A stretch of 10,856 nucleotides of DNA from Bacteroidales bacterium (GTDB lineage Bacteria; Bacteroidota; Bacteroidia; Bacteroidales; VadinHA17), in NCBI GenBank assembly GCA_003518245.1, contig DOZA01000156.1, positions 1-10,856 of the forward strand. The letters are read 5' to 3'. A program made the position numbers and the translations under genes. The notes below the pieces were generated by a model that did not search any database, had not been told where the DNA came from, and saw only the letters and a list, made by a program, of their open reading frames with translations. Of the stretch, positions 1-6,918 are shown one piece after another (within the stretch, counting starts at the first letter, position 1; the number at the start of each line of letters is the position of its first letter).

Positions 1-2
1 CA

Positions 3-1214
3 CAGGATTACCCGGACGATTTCCAGTATGAAGGCGGGCCTCCTATTCCTCCTTATGATAATGCTGGTTATACTCTGGCATTCCAGATGGGAGTAGAATT
101 TGATCGCATACTGAATGACATAGATGGTCCTTTTGAAGAAATTGAAGGCTTTGCTGAACCCATGGAAGGGGAAATTTTAAATCAGGAAAACAGTAAAGGA
201 TTCCTGCTGGATCATGCCATTAATGATGCTGCTACTGTTACCAACAGGCTGCTTGCAGCAAACCAGAAAGTATACTGGCTGGATCAGGCTTTTGAGGCAA
301 ATGACAAAACATGGGACAGAGGAACAATATATATCCCTTCAACAAGACGTTCATCAGAGATAATTGAAAAAGCTGCAGGTGAGCTGGGTATTAACTTTGC
401 AGGTGTAAAAGAGGTACCTGCAACAGGAAAAATAAGGATCAACGACATACGCATAGGTTTATGGGACAGGTACGGAGGCTCAATGCAATCGGGCTGGACC
501 CGTTTCATACTTGAACAGTTTGAGTTCCCATTTGAGAAGGTTTTTCCAAAAAGACTGGACCGAGGAAACCTCAGTAAGGACTTTGATGTACTGGTGTTTG
601 TATCAGGGGCTATACCCTCAGGTGAATCAAGACGGTATTCATGGAATAGTTATGACGAATCGGATATACCGGCTGAATACCTTGACTGGCTGGGCAGTGT
701 GACTAAAGAAAAGACCATCCCTCAATTACTGGAATTTCTTCGTGATGGGGGCACAATTATCGCTATAGGCAGCTCAACAAGCCTGGCATACCATGCAGAA
801 TTGCCTGTCAGCAATCATATAACTGACAGTGAGGGTAAACAGCTTGGGAGGGAATCATATTTCATTCCCTCATCAGTTTTACAGGTCAAACTTGATAATA
901 CTCTTCCTGTTGGCTGGGGGATGAATGACAGGATAGATATTTTCTTCCATAACAGCCCTGTTTTCAGGCTTAAACCCGACGCAGATAAGAATGGTATAAC
1001 ACCTGTTGCCTGGTTCGACAGCGACAGACCCCTTAGAAGCGGCTGGGCATGGGGACAGGACCGTCTTTACGGAGGCACTGCAATGGCAAAAGCCGAAGTA
1101 GGAAAAGGCAACCTGTACCTGTTCGGACCCGAGATACTGTTCAGGGCACAGTCGCATGGAACATACAGGTTGTTTTTTAACAGCCTGTATCTAGCTACTT
1201 CAGTAAAGGAGTAA
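3..1214 (+). CDS. M14 family zinc carboxypeptidase, C-terminal part only (5' end outside window)
   Basis: The reading frame is open from the first complete codon (position 3) to TAA at 1212-1214, giving 403 residues. The ATG at 87 is internal: the 28 codons before it (beginning QDYPDD) read as normal protein, and the segment YDNAGYTLAFQMGVEFDRI matches the region after the catalytic domain of large secreted Bacteroidota M14 metallopeptidases. The rest, including a LWDRYGGSMQSGWTRF stretch, a FDVLVFVSGAIPSG strand-turn and a DGGTIIAIGSSTSLAYH stretch, looks like the class I glutamine-amidotransferase-like fold appended to these enzymes, without an obvious catalytic triad. The family hydrolyses C-terminal peptide bonds using zinc held by an HxxE...H set. 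Those residues would lie upstream and cannot be checked, so activity is inferred from family only. It converges with the isomerase-like gene and is not in the same operon as the genes to the right. Family call is fairly sure; substrate is unknown. Confidence 0.82.
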   Translation, partial: QDYPDDFQYEGGPPIPPYDNAGYTLAFQMGVEFDRILNDIDGPFEEIEGFAEPMEGEILNQENSKGFLLDHAINDAATVTNRLLAANQKVYWLDQAFEANDKTWDRGTIYIPSTRRSSEIIEKAAGELGINFAGVKEVPATGKIRINDIRIGLWDRYGGSMQSGWTRFILEQFEFPFEKVFPKRLDRGNLSKDFDVLVFVSGAIPSGESRRYSWNSYDESDIPAEYLDWLGSVTKEKTIPQLLEFLRDGGTIIAIGSSTSLAYHAELPVSNHITDSEGKQLGRESYFIPSSVLQVKLDNTLPVGWGMNDRIDIFFHNSPVFRLKPDADKNGITPVAWFDSDRPLRSGWAWGQDRLYGGTAMAKAEVGKGNLYLFGPEILFRAQSHGTYRLFFNSLYLATSVKE

Positions 1215-1215
1215 A

Positions 1216-1252
1216 TAAGTATAGATACTCACTAAGTATAGATACTCACTAA
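1216..1252. repeat. 17-bp tandem duplication just after the peptidase stop codon
   Basis: The 17-bp unit AGTATAGATACTCACTA occurs twice head to tail (1218-1234 and 1235-1251). The exact 17-bp period extends over 1216-1252, slightly more than two copies. Each unit contains AGTAT-AG-ATACT, a 5-bp inverted repeat around a 2-nt centre, so the tract holds two small palindromes one period apart. It begins 2 nt after the M14 peptidase stop codon, in the gap between two convergent genes. Replication slippage explains it adequately. A protein-binding or transcript-end role is only a possibility. Confidence 0.8.
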
Positions 1253-1272
1253 TTAATTAAAAAACTTTAATT

Positions 1273-1304
1273 CAGGCCCGGGGTTTCATTACCTCCCGGG
1301 TCTG
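1273..1304 (-). terminator. GC-rich hairpin, probable terminator of the isomerase-like gene, possibly bidirectional
   Basis: Positions 1273-1282 (CAGGCCCGGG) can pair with 1295-1304 (CCCGGGTCTG) in a 10-bp stem with one G-U pair and a 12-nt loop. Read on the minus strand, the stem is followed by an AT-rich stretch with six consecutive T (complement of 1259-1264) starting 8 nt beyond the stem. The stem overlaps the 3' end of the minus-strand coding region, whose stop is at 1289-1291. On the plus strand it lies 58 nt after the peptidase stop, followed by a pyrimidine-rich run (TCTTCTTCT) rather than a clean T tract, so plus-strand use is weaker. The gap between T run and stem makes this a probable, not certain, intrinsic terminator. 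Confidence 0.55.
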
Positions 1305-2827
1305 TCTTCTTCTATTACTTCATAGCCTATCAGGATGGCAAAATCCTTTAATATTTCCCTTAGATCGCCAATGGTTGCTGCCCTGTGTATACCATATGCA
1401 TCAGCGAAATAATTCTTCTGTACCTCTTCTGCATTTACCCGGGAGATTAATTTTGTTCGGCACATAATATCATCAAGGTTCTTATAGAGCTTATGCCCAT
1501 CTACTATCCTGCCGGTATGTAAGCCTATTTTCTTATGTAGCACATAGAATTTCCATATTGTAACAGACTCACCTGCAGGCCATTCAACCTGCATGCCCGT
1601 GGAAGATCCCGGGTCCAGGGTATTTCTGACGGGGCTCTCAGCGTGGGTTTTGATACTGTATGGCACTTTTCTTCCATCACCATATGGATTAACAGGAGCG
1701 CCGCAGTGGGTAAGTATATCAACCATATTTTCGGTATCTATCATGAGATCGCCCAGCATACTTGGTCTGCCAGTAATATAATATGCTACCAGTTCTGCTA
1801 GTAATATATCAGGATAGTCCTGGCATACAGCCTGTATTCCTCTTGTCTTAAAGCCACATTCAAGACCCAGGCCGGGCCAGAACCTGTCTTCTACCCTGCC
1901 GCTGCCTGTGAGTGACCGCATATGTGTTGATACAGCATTACAATTATATTTCACTCTAAGAGATTCAAAAGCAAGATAAGCCCTTGCTGTCCTTATTATT
2001 TCGGATTTTGCCGCTTCAACCGTTTCAGCTTCCTCCATCCACTGTTCAGCCAGAGCCCCGGCATCTTTCTTACTGCTTTCCTTATATGCCTTATAGAACT
2101 CCTGGGGATCAACCCTGATGATCTCCACACCAAGTGATTCTTTTAACTCACGTATATAAGTTTCATTGTAATCTTCCGGGATATGTTTATTTATGTCTCC
2201 CTGGTAGTCAACCTGGGCAATAAAACGATATGGTGAAACAGATAATATCCTGGTTTCCTTAAGTTTCTTTATTGCCCTTATAAGTTTAATTTTATCAACC
2301 AGGTCATTAAACATAGACTCAGTCTTTGCCTGGTCACATATCTGTCTTCTATCCAGCTGTGCTGTTATTATTCTACCGTTTTTATATTCAGGACCGCCAA
2401 CCATCACACAGTCTTCCTCTTTACCGGTAGCAAAAAGCTTATACGGGTTTTTATCCCATTCCCAGAGGTTATATACCACTATTGTTGGTAATCCGGAAAA
2501 TGCCAGTTTATAATCGCTGAGAGTACCGATAATCAGAACACCGTCAATATTATCCTTAGAGGCCACCAGATCAATAAGGACAGATTCATTGGTAGTACCG
2601 GGATCTGTCATATCCCTGACAATAAAATCTATTCCATCGCATTCTTTTTGAAGTTTATCTAATAATTCATTATTCGTTAGAGGATTTTTCGCTGATCCTC
2701 CCGGGCCGACATATCCCTGTGACAGAAATACCGTGTAGATTTTTGTATTTTCTCTTTCTATATCCCTGCTATAGGAATAATTGCCAATAAGCATAGAAAC
2801 AAATAGGATTAGTATTATCTTTCTCAT
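1289..2827 (-). CDS. Exported L-fucose/L-arabinose isomerase-fold protein
   Basis: This 512-residue protein has an N-terminal Sec signal peptide (charged MRK, hydrophobic 4-16, likely cleavage after SYS at about residue 20). The mature part resembles the FucI/AraA sugar ketol-isomerase superfamily: alpha/beta N-terminal domains (for example NIDGVLIIGTL, 93-103, and LPTIVVYN, 113-120), then the C-terminal hallmark region with a metal-site-like block at 332-364, HCGAP (374-378), a KTHAESP segment (393-399) and a beta-rich end (PAGESVTIWKFYVL, 417-430). Characterised family members interconvert aldoses and ketoses in the cytoplasm with a divalent metal, so export is odd. Where relatives commonly show a glutamate (C-E-x-D pattern), this protein reads VCQDYPD (334-340), so catalysis may be changed or lost. 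The ATG at 2825-2827 is chosen because the signal peptide follows directly; no Shine-Dalgarno is visible. It is monocistronic here and divergent from the TPR regulator. Superfamily call is good; specificity is unknown. Confidence 0.75.
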   Translation of the reverse strand: MRKIILILFVSMLIGNYSYSRDIERENTKIYTVFLSQGYVGPGGSAKNPLTNNELLDKLQKECDGIDFIVRDMTDPGTTNESVLIDLVASKDNIDGVLIIGTLSDYKLAFSGLPTIVVYNLWEWDKNPYKLFATGKEEDCVMVGGPEYKNGRIITAQLDRRQICDQAKTESMFNDLVDKIKLIRAIKKLKETRILSVSPYRFIAQVDYQGDINKHIPEDYNETYIRELKESLGVEIIRVDPQEFYKAYKESSKKDAGALAEQWMEEAETVEAAKSEIIRTARAYLAFESLRVKYNCNAVSTHMRSLTGSGRVEDRFWPGLGLECGFKTRGIQAVCQDYPDILLAELVAYYITGRPSMLGDLMIDTENMVDILTHCGAPVNPYGDGRKVPYSIKTHAESPVRNTLDPGSSTGMQVEWPAGESVTIWKFYVLHKKIGLHTGRIVDGHKLYKNLDDIMCRTKLISRVNAEEVQKNYFADAYGIHRAATIGDLREILKDFAILIGYEVIEEDRPGR

Positions 2828-3249
2828 AAATTCTAATATCTAAATATCATTATCATTAATAGAATAGTATAAAGTTAAATATTTTATTAATAATCATTTT
2901 TCATTATCCCCTATGCTATTTTGAATATATCCTAAGTATGCTATAGTATTACTGCCTGGCGTCTTACTCATTAATCAAGCTCAAAGTATAAAAATCTGTA
3001 TAGTAATATTTGATGGGCAAGGAAATAGTAAAAACAGGAAGATTAATTCTTTTTCATAACCTAAAAGGAACCGGTAGAATTATTGTCATTAGTCGCTAAT
3101 AAAAAAATACTTCACCTTCATAACGATAATATGAATACATATAATGACATGTCGGGAATAGACCTTTTATATGAAAACATTAACTTTAATGAAATCAGGT
3201 CATTTATTAAACAAATTTTATTATATTAAAACCAAAAATATATTCCAAA
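2828..3249. other. Divergent AT-rich intergenic region, no convincing gene
   Basis: These 422 bp separate the 5' ends of the minus-strand isomerase-like gene and the plus-strand regulator, so both promoters should lie here. I found no clean match to the Bacteroidota promoter pattern (TTTG, about 19-20 nt, TAnnTTTG) on either strand; the nearest minus-strand candidate, CAAAGTATA at about 2981-2989, has one base too many in the spacer. Two short plus-strand ORFs exist: 3013-3099 (28 codons) and 3131-3229 (32 codons). The second lies at the end of a stop-free frame running from 3065. Neither has a ribosome binding site, so they are not annotated as genes. A weak 6-bp inverted repeat (ATTCTA 2830-2835 with TAGAAT 2860-2865) lies just upstream of the isomerase-like start. 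No tRNA, rRNA or CRISPR pattern was seen. Confidence 0.6.
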
Positions 3250-5028
3250 TTGGAAAGAGGAAATTTACCTTGCAGTCTTATACTAATAAGGACTACCATA
3301 TTAGTATCTATATTATTATTAGTTAATTGCTCCTTTATAACCGGGCAACCACGGGAAAATTTAGACAGTCTTTTATCCATTCTTGAAAAAGCACAGACTA
3401 CTCAGCAGCGATTTTCAATACTTCTCTCAATTGTTGATTTCTATTCAGCACAAAGCGATTACGAAAAAGCAATACAGTATGCAAAATCAGCTTTGATTGA
3501 AGCCGAGAATCATGGAAATAAGAGTGATATTGCACATACACTTTTTATTATAGGAGACCTGCAGGAAACTGTTGACCAATATGACAAAGCCATTGAGAAC
3601 TATAATTTATCCTACCGTACTTATCTGGAGATAGAAGACAAAAAAGGTATGGCTGATCTATGCTACTCATTGAGTGACATCTTTAAGAAAAAAGGATTCT
3701 ATAGGCGTTCAATGGAAAGTTGTCTTGAAGGTTTAAATCTATATGAAAACCTCAGTGACACAGCAGGAATAGCGGACATTTACAATTGCATGGGCAGTTT
3801 ATATAAATATCAGGATGAACTTGGGAAGTCAATTGAGTACTACAGTAAAAGCCTGAACCTCAGGATGAGCATGAATGACCGTGAAGGTATAGCCCTATCA
3901 TATAATAATATCGGTGTTGTACATGCGATCTCTGGCAATTATGACCTGGCTATGGAATATTATAAAATGGCTCTTGACATCCATATTGAAACGGGTTCTT
4001 TAAAAAATGAGGCTATCGTATACGGTAATATAGCTAATGGATACCTGACAAAAGAGGAATATCAAAAAGCCTATGAGTATATTCTCAGAAGCATTAAGAT
4101 ACATGAAGAAATAGATTATAAAAGAGGCATAGCAGTACAGTATCAAACACTTGGCAGGTATTATGATCTTATGGGTAATACTGAGCAGGCAATTAAGAAT
4201 TACCTGACTGCATATGATAAGTTTAATGAGCTTGGGAGGCTTGAATATCAAGAAAACATCACTTCGATATTGAGTGATATTTTTTCAAGAGAGAGGGATT
4301 TTGAAAAAGCATATAAATATTTAAAGGAAAATAGAAGTTTTAGCGACAGCCTTTTCGACATAGAAAAAATGAAGAGCATGGCCACCCTTGAGCAGGAATA
4401 CTTAAATCTCAGGCAAATAGAAGAACACAGTTTAAAGGACCAGAGGTCAAAGGTATTACTTTTTGCTTCAGCTATTACTTTAACCTTGCTCATTATTATC
4501 TTCTCTCTCCTCTATTCAAGGCAGAAAATCAAGCTTAGCCAGCAAAAGTTAAAATTTCATAATATTGAGCTTGAGAAGAAACAGGTTGAACACGACCTTG
4601 AACTAAAACAAAAAGAAATAGCCGCATCTACGCTCAGCCAGGCCAGGAAAAATGAAATTATTAATGGTGTAATAAACAAGTTAAAAGCCTCCCTTGATAA
4701 TCTGAAAGAAGAGAACAAACCGGTTATCACCAATATTATTGATGAACTCAGCGATAACACCAATCCTGATATATGGCAGGAATTTGAAATACGTTTCCTC
4801 CAGGTCCACCAGGATTTCTATGATAATCTTATGAAGAAATTTCCTGACCTGTCAACCAATGAGAAAAGGCTGTCTGCTTTTCTGAGACTTGATTTTTCAA
4901 CAAAGGAAATTTCTTCTATCACTAATCAGTCTCCGCATAGTATTAATATCGCACGTACCCGTTTGCGAAAGAAACTCGGTCTATCAAATAAAGATATTAA
5001 TCTTGCATTTTTTCTTTCTGAATTTTAA
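3250..5028 (+). CDS. Membrane-anchored TPR regulator with C-terminal LuxR-like HTH, TTG start
   Basis: This is a 592-residue one-component regulator of a type common in Bacteroidota. It has an N-terminal hydrophobic signal (about 10-30, likely cleaved near ITGQ), about eight 40-residue-spaced tetratricopeptide repeats (57-370), one transmembrane helix (about 402-422), a charged coiled coil (424-460), and a C-terminal helix-turn-helix (533-585, LSTNEKRLSAFLRLDFSTKE onward through RTRLRKKLGLS). The predicted topology puts the TPRs in the periplasm as a sensing or protein-binding domain and the HTH in the cytoplasm on DNA; the ligand and target genes are unknown. The frame opens at 3211 after a stop at 3208-3210 and has no ATG before the signal sequence, so TTG at 3250-3252 is the best available start. 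ATT at 3220 is an alternative, and the next in-frame ATG is deep inside the TPRs. C27 (LVNC) could be a poor lipobox. It lies 221 bp before the phosphatase gene on the same strand. Confidence 0.85.
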   Translation: MERGNLPCSLILIRTTILVSILLLVNCSFITGQPRENLDSLLSILEKAQTTQQRFSILLSIVDFYSAQSDYEKAIQYAKSALIEAENHGNKSDIAHTLFIIGDLQETVDQYDKAIENYNLSYRTYLEIEDKKGMADLCYSLSDIFKKKGFYRRSMESCLEGLNLYENLSDTAGIADIYNCMGSLYKYQDELGKSIEYYSKSLNLRMSMNDREGIALSYNNIGVVHAISGNYDLAMEYYKMALDIHIETGSLKNEAIVYGNIANGYLTKEEYQKAYEYILRSIKIHEEIDYKRGIAVQYQTLGRYYDLMGNTEQAIKNYLTAYDKFNELGRLEYQENITSILSDIFSRERDFEKAYKYLKENRSFSDSLFDIEKMKSMATLEQEYLNLRQIEEHSLKDQRSKVLLFASAITLTLLIIIFSLLYSRQKIKLSQQKLKFHNIELEKKQVEHDLELKQKEIAASTLSQARKNEIINGVINKLKASLDNLKEENKPVITNIIDELSDNTNPDIWQEFEIRFLQVHQDFYDNLMKKFPDLSTNEKRLSAFLRLDFSTKEISSITNQSPHSINIARTRLRKKLGLSNKDINLAFFLSEF

Positions 5029-5088
5029 ATATTAATCAATTAAGTTCAAATACTTTAAATTATTTACACTTCTCCTGAAAAATCACCT

Positions 5089-5143
5089 ATGTATTAATAA
5101 TGTATTAATGCCAACATTTAAATGTATCATTTAATAAATACAT
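5089..5143. repeat. Operator-like direct and inverted repeats upstream of the phosphatase gene
   Basis: The 10-mer ATGTATTAAT occurs at 5089-5098 and again at 5100-5109, an 11-bp period close to one DNA helical turn. A degenerate third copy (ATGTATCAT, 5122-5130) follows, and AATACAT at 5137-5143 is the reverse complement of the first seven bases. Same-face spacing of half-sites is what a dimeric or oligomeric regulator would bind. The region lies 61 bp after the regulator stop and about 107 bp before the phosphatase start. The repeats are directly visible; binding by the neighbouring HTH protein is a guess, and AT-rich chance repetition remains possible. Confidence 0.45.
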
Positions 5144-5164
5144 AACCTGATTGAGTATCAGGTT
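5144..5164 (+). other. Perfect 8-bp hairpin, weak terminator or operator candidate
   Basis: AACCTGAT (5144-5151) and ATCAGGTT (5157-5164) form a perfect 8-bp stem with a 5-nt loop (TGAGT). It lies 115 bp downstream of the regulator stop codon. The following bases (TGTATAC) contain no T tract, so it does not fit a standard intrinsic terminator; it could be an operator palindrome or a transcript 3' end protector. The inverted repeat is certain, its role is not. Confidence 0.4.
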
Positions 5165-5179
5165 TGTATACAGCGAATA

Positions 5180-5243
5180 TTATGATATCATCTCTGGTTA
5201 TCTGAAATTTGAATAAAAGATATTTCAGAATATCATAACCAGA
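5180..5243 (+). promoter_or_regulatory. Structured leader with mutually exclusive stems before the ankyrin-phosphatase start
   Basis: Several perfect pairings compete here. TCTGGTTAT (5193-5201) pairs with ATAACCAGA (5235-5243), and directly inside it CTGAAAT (5202-5208) pairs with ATTTCAG (5222-5228), giving 9 + 7 bp with a 6-nt one-sided bulge. Alternatively TTATGATAT (5180-5188) pairs with ATATCATAA (5230-5238), or GATATT (5219-5224) pairs with AATATC (5229-5234) around the tetraloop TCAG. The 9-bp stem ends 6 nt before the ATG at 5250, where the ribosome would land, so its formation could limit translation. A TTTG at 5208-5211 preceded by GA at 5204-5205 is one mismatch from a TAnnTTTG -7 box but lacks a -33 partner. 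It matches no riboswitch class I recognise. Confidence 0.45.
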
Positions 5244-5249
5244 AAAAGC

Positions 5250-6863
5250 ATGACCATAATAATCAGGAAATTCTGTCTGGTACCTCTCCTATTATTTATC
5301 TGCTGTTCTTCTTATTCAGATCCGGCTGAAACAAAGAATGATTCAATTATTCTTGCTGCTGTCAGGTATGGTAATACTGAGATACTGGCTGAACTTTTCC
5401 GTAACGAAAAAGAGCTTGATAGAAAATACGGTGAGGAAGAACGAACGCTCCTTCCCTACTCCATTGAAAACAATCAGCTATCTGTAACAGAATACCTCCT
5501 GGACATCGGTTTTAATGTTGAAAAGAAGGATGAAAATAAAACACCTTTGATGTTTGCTGCTAAATATGGAAGGGATTCGGTAGTGAGGTCATTAATAGAC
5601 CATGGGGCCGAGATAAATGCAATTAACAGTTTCAGAAATACAGCATTTCATTACGCTGCCAAATATAATAAGCCTGATATTCTGAAGCTGTTATATGAAA
5701 AAGGAGCAAATATAAATATCCCGAATGAGGATCAATGGACTGCATTGGACTATGCAATAATTAACAACAATCAAGAGACTGTAGAATACCTTGAATCAAT
5801 TGGCTGCATTATTTTTAATAAAATAATTCCTGATTACTTCGACGGGCCATATATTGACATTTTAAATGAAGGGGATTTTAGGGTCAATTACCTGGTAAAC
5901 AGGAATGGTAGAAAAGGAAGCTCAATCTTATCAAGGCAGGTAGACATTTCAGATACCTTAACTCATATAAAGGGTTTCAGGAAAGACAGAAACGAATATT
6001 ACATCAATACAAATCCTACAATCCCACCATGCATTTATGATACACCATCAAAGATTTTTGTTATGGGCGATATCCACGGCCAGTATGAACGGATGGTTGA
6101 AATGCTTATAAGTGGCGGGGTTATAGATGATAAACTGAACTGGTCATGGGGTGATGGTCACCTGATATTTATAGGAGATATTTTTGATCGCGGGGAAGGT
6201 GTTATGGAAGCATACTGGCTAATCTATAAGCTGGAACAACAAGCTGAAAACAAAAATGGTAAAGTACATCTTATTATGGGTAATCATGAAGCAATGATCC
6301 TCAAGAATGATATTAGATATATTTCAAATAAATACTACAGCCTTACTTCGAATTTAGGACTTAGCTACCATGAGCTATTCTCTGAAAATACAGTGATTGG
6401 CAAATGGTTAAAGACAAAAAACGTGGTTGAGAAAGTCGGAAATACATTATTTATTCATGCAGGAATTTCCAAAGAACTACTCTCTTTTGATCTTTCCCTG
6501 GAAGATATTAATTCAGGATTCAGGCATTTTCTGAATGAAAGTGATGAGGATAGTTATAACGATATGGACAGATTTCTTATCGGCAGATTCGGGCCTGTTT
6601 GGTACCGAGGCTACCTGAAAGCTTCCAGCGGTTATAACGAGATAGATCAGCAGTCACTGGAAGAAGTATTAGAAACATATTCCGCTGATCAGGTAGTTGT
6701 GGGTCATACAGAAGTAAATCTTATTCAGCCTGTTAAAAATAAAAAAGTATATCCTGTTAATATTCCGCTGGCCAATAGGCGAATAATCGGCCAGGGCCTA
6801 CTTATCGAAAACAGGCAGTTCTACAGGGTAACGACAGAAAATAAAAAAACCAAATTAAACTAA
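5250..6863 (+). CDS. Probable lipoprotein with ankyrin repeats fused to a PPP-type metallophosphatase domain
   Basis: In this 537-residue protein, residues 1-23 form a signal sequence ending in a double cysteine (LLLFICCSS), so it is probably a lipoprotein, though the lipobox is atypical. Residues about 32-187 hold four to five ankyrin repeats, clearest at 98-130 (TPLMFAAKYG) and 131-163. Residues about 268-520 are a calcineurin-like phosphatase of the PPP superfamily, nearest in motif style to bacterial Shewanella-like phosphatases: GDIHG (273-277), GDIFDRG (309-315), GNHE (344-347), HAG (403-405), WYRG (451-454) and GHTEV (485-489). These supply the two-metal ligands D274, H276, D310, N345, H403 and H486, the likely proton donor H346, and the phosphate-binding arginines R314 and R453, so it is probably active. 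The substrate (phosphoprotein or small phosphoester) is unknown. Ankyrin repeats usually bind protein, suggesting a docked target. It acts in the envelope. The ATG at 5250 is set by the signal sequence. SusC follows 134 bp later on the same strand. Confidence 0.87.
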   Translation: MTIIIRKFCLVPLLLFICCSSYSDPAETKNDSIILAAVRYGNTEILAELFRNEKELDRKYGEEERTLLPYSIENNQLSVTEYLLDIGFNVEKKDENKTPLMFAAKYGRDSVVRSLIDHGAEINAINSFRNTAFHYAAKYNKPDILKLLYEKGANINIPNEDQWTALDYAIINNNQETVEYLESIGCIIFNKIIPDYFDGPYIDILNEGDFRVNYLVNRNGRKGSSILSRQVDISDTLTHIKGFRKDRNEYYINTNPTIPPCIYDTPSKIFVMGDIHGQYERMVEMLISGGVIDDKLNWSWGDGHLIFIGDIFDRGEGVMEAYWLIYKLEQQAENKNGKVHLIMGNHEAMILKNDIRYISNKYYSLTSNLGLSYHELFSENTVIGKWLKTKNVVEKVGNTLFIHAGISKELLSFDLSLEDINSGFRHFLNESDEDSYNDMDRFLIGRFGPVWYRGYLKASSGYNEIDQQSLEEVLETYSADQVVVGHTEVNLIQPVKNKKVYPVNIPLANRRIIGQGLLIENRQFYRVTTENKKTKLN

Positions 6864-6918
6864 TAACTAAACTAAATGCGTATGAAAAAAATTATGTCAT
6901 TGCCTTTTAAACAGGGGC

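Noticed and set aside
87..89. ATG as the true start of the peptidase-like gene
   Set aside because: The frame is open and protein-like back to position 3, and conserved family residues lie before this ATG, so the gene starts upstream of the window.
1259..1264. Plus-strand terminator for the peptidase using the A run
   Set aside because: The A run precedes the hairpin on the plus strand, so its polarity fits only minus-strand termination.
2981..2989. CAAAGTATA as a minus-strand TAnnTTTG promoter box for the isomerase-like gene
   Set aside because: The spacing within the box is one base too long and no matching TTTG (-33) element lies at the expected distance.
3189..3326. Out-of-frame ATG ORF (45 codons) as the real start of the regulator
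   Set aside because: It terminates at 3324-3326 in a different frame and lacks the signal sequence. Joining it to the regulator would need a frameshift, with no slippery site seen.
4000..4763. Three minus-strand ORFs of 68-83 codons rich in hydrophobic and serine residues
   Set aside because: They are antisense shadows of the TPR/HTH gene. Their membrane-like look comes from reading Glu/Lys/Asp-rich codons in reverse complement.
5089..5109. Start of a CRISPR array
   Set aside because: There are only two 10-bp copies with 1 bp between them. There is no spacer structure and no cas gene.
5144..5164. Hairpin as a confident terminator of the regulator gene
   Set aside because: It has no following T tract, lies more than 100 bp from the stop codon, and sits among other repeats. 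It is kept only as a hairpin of unknown role.
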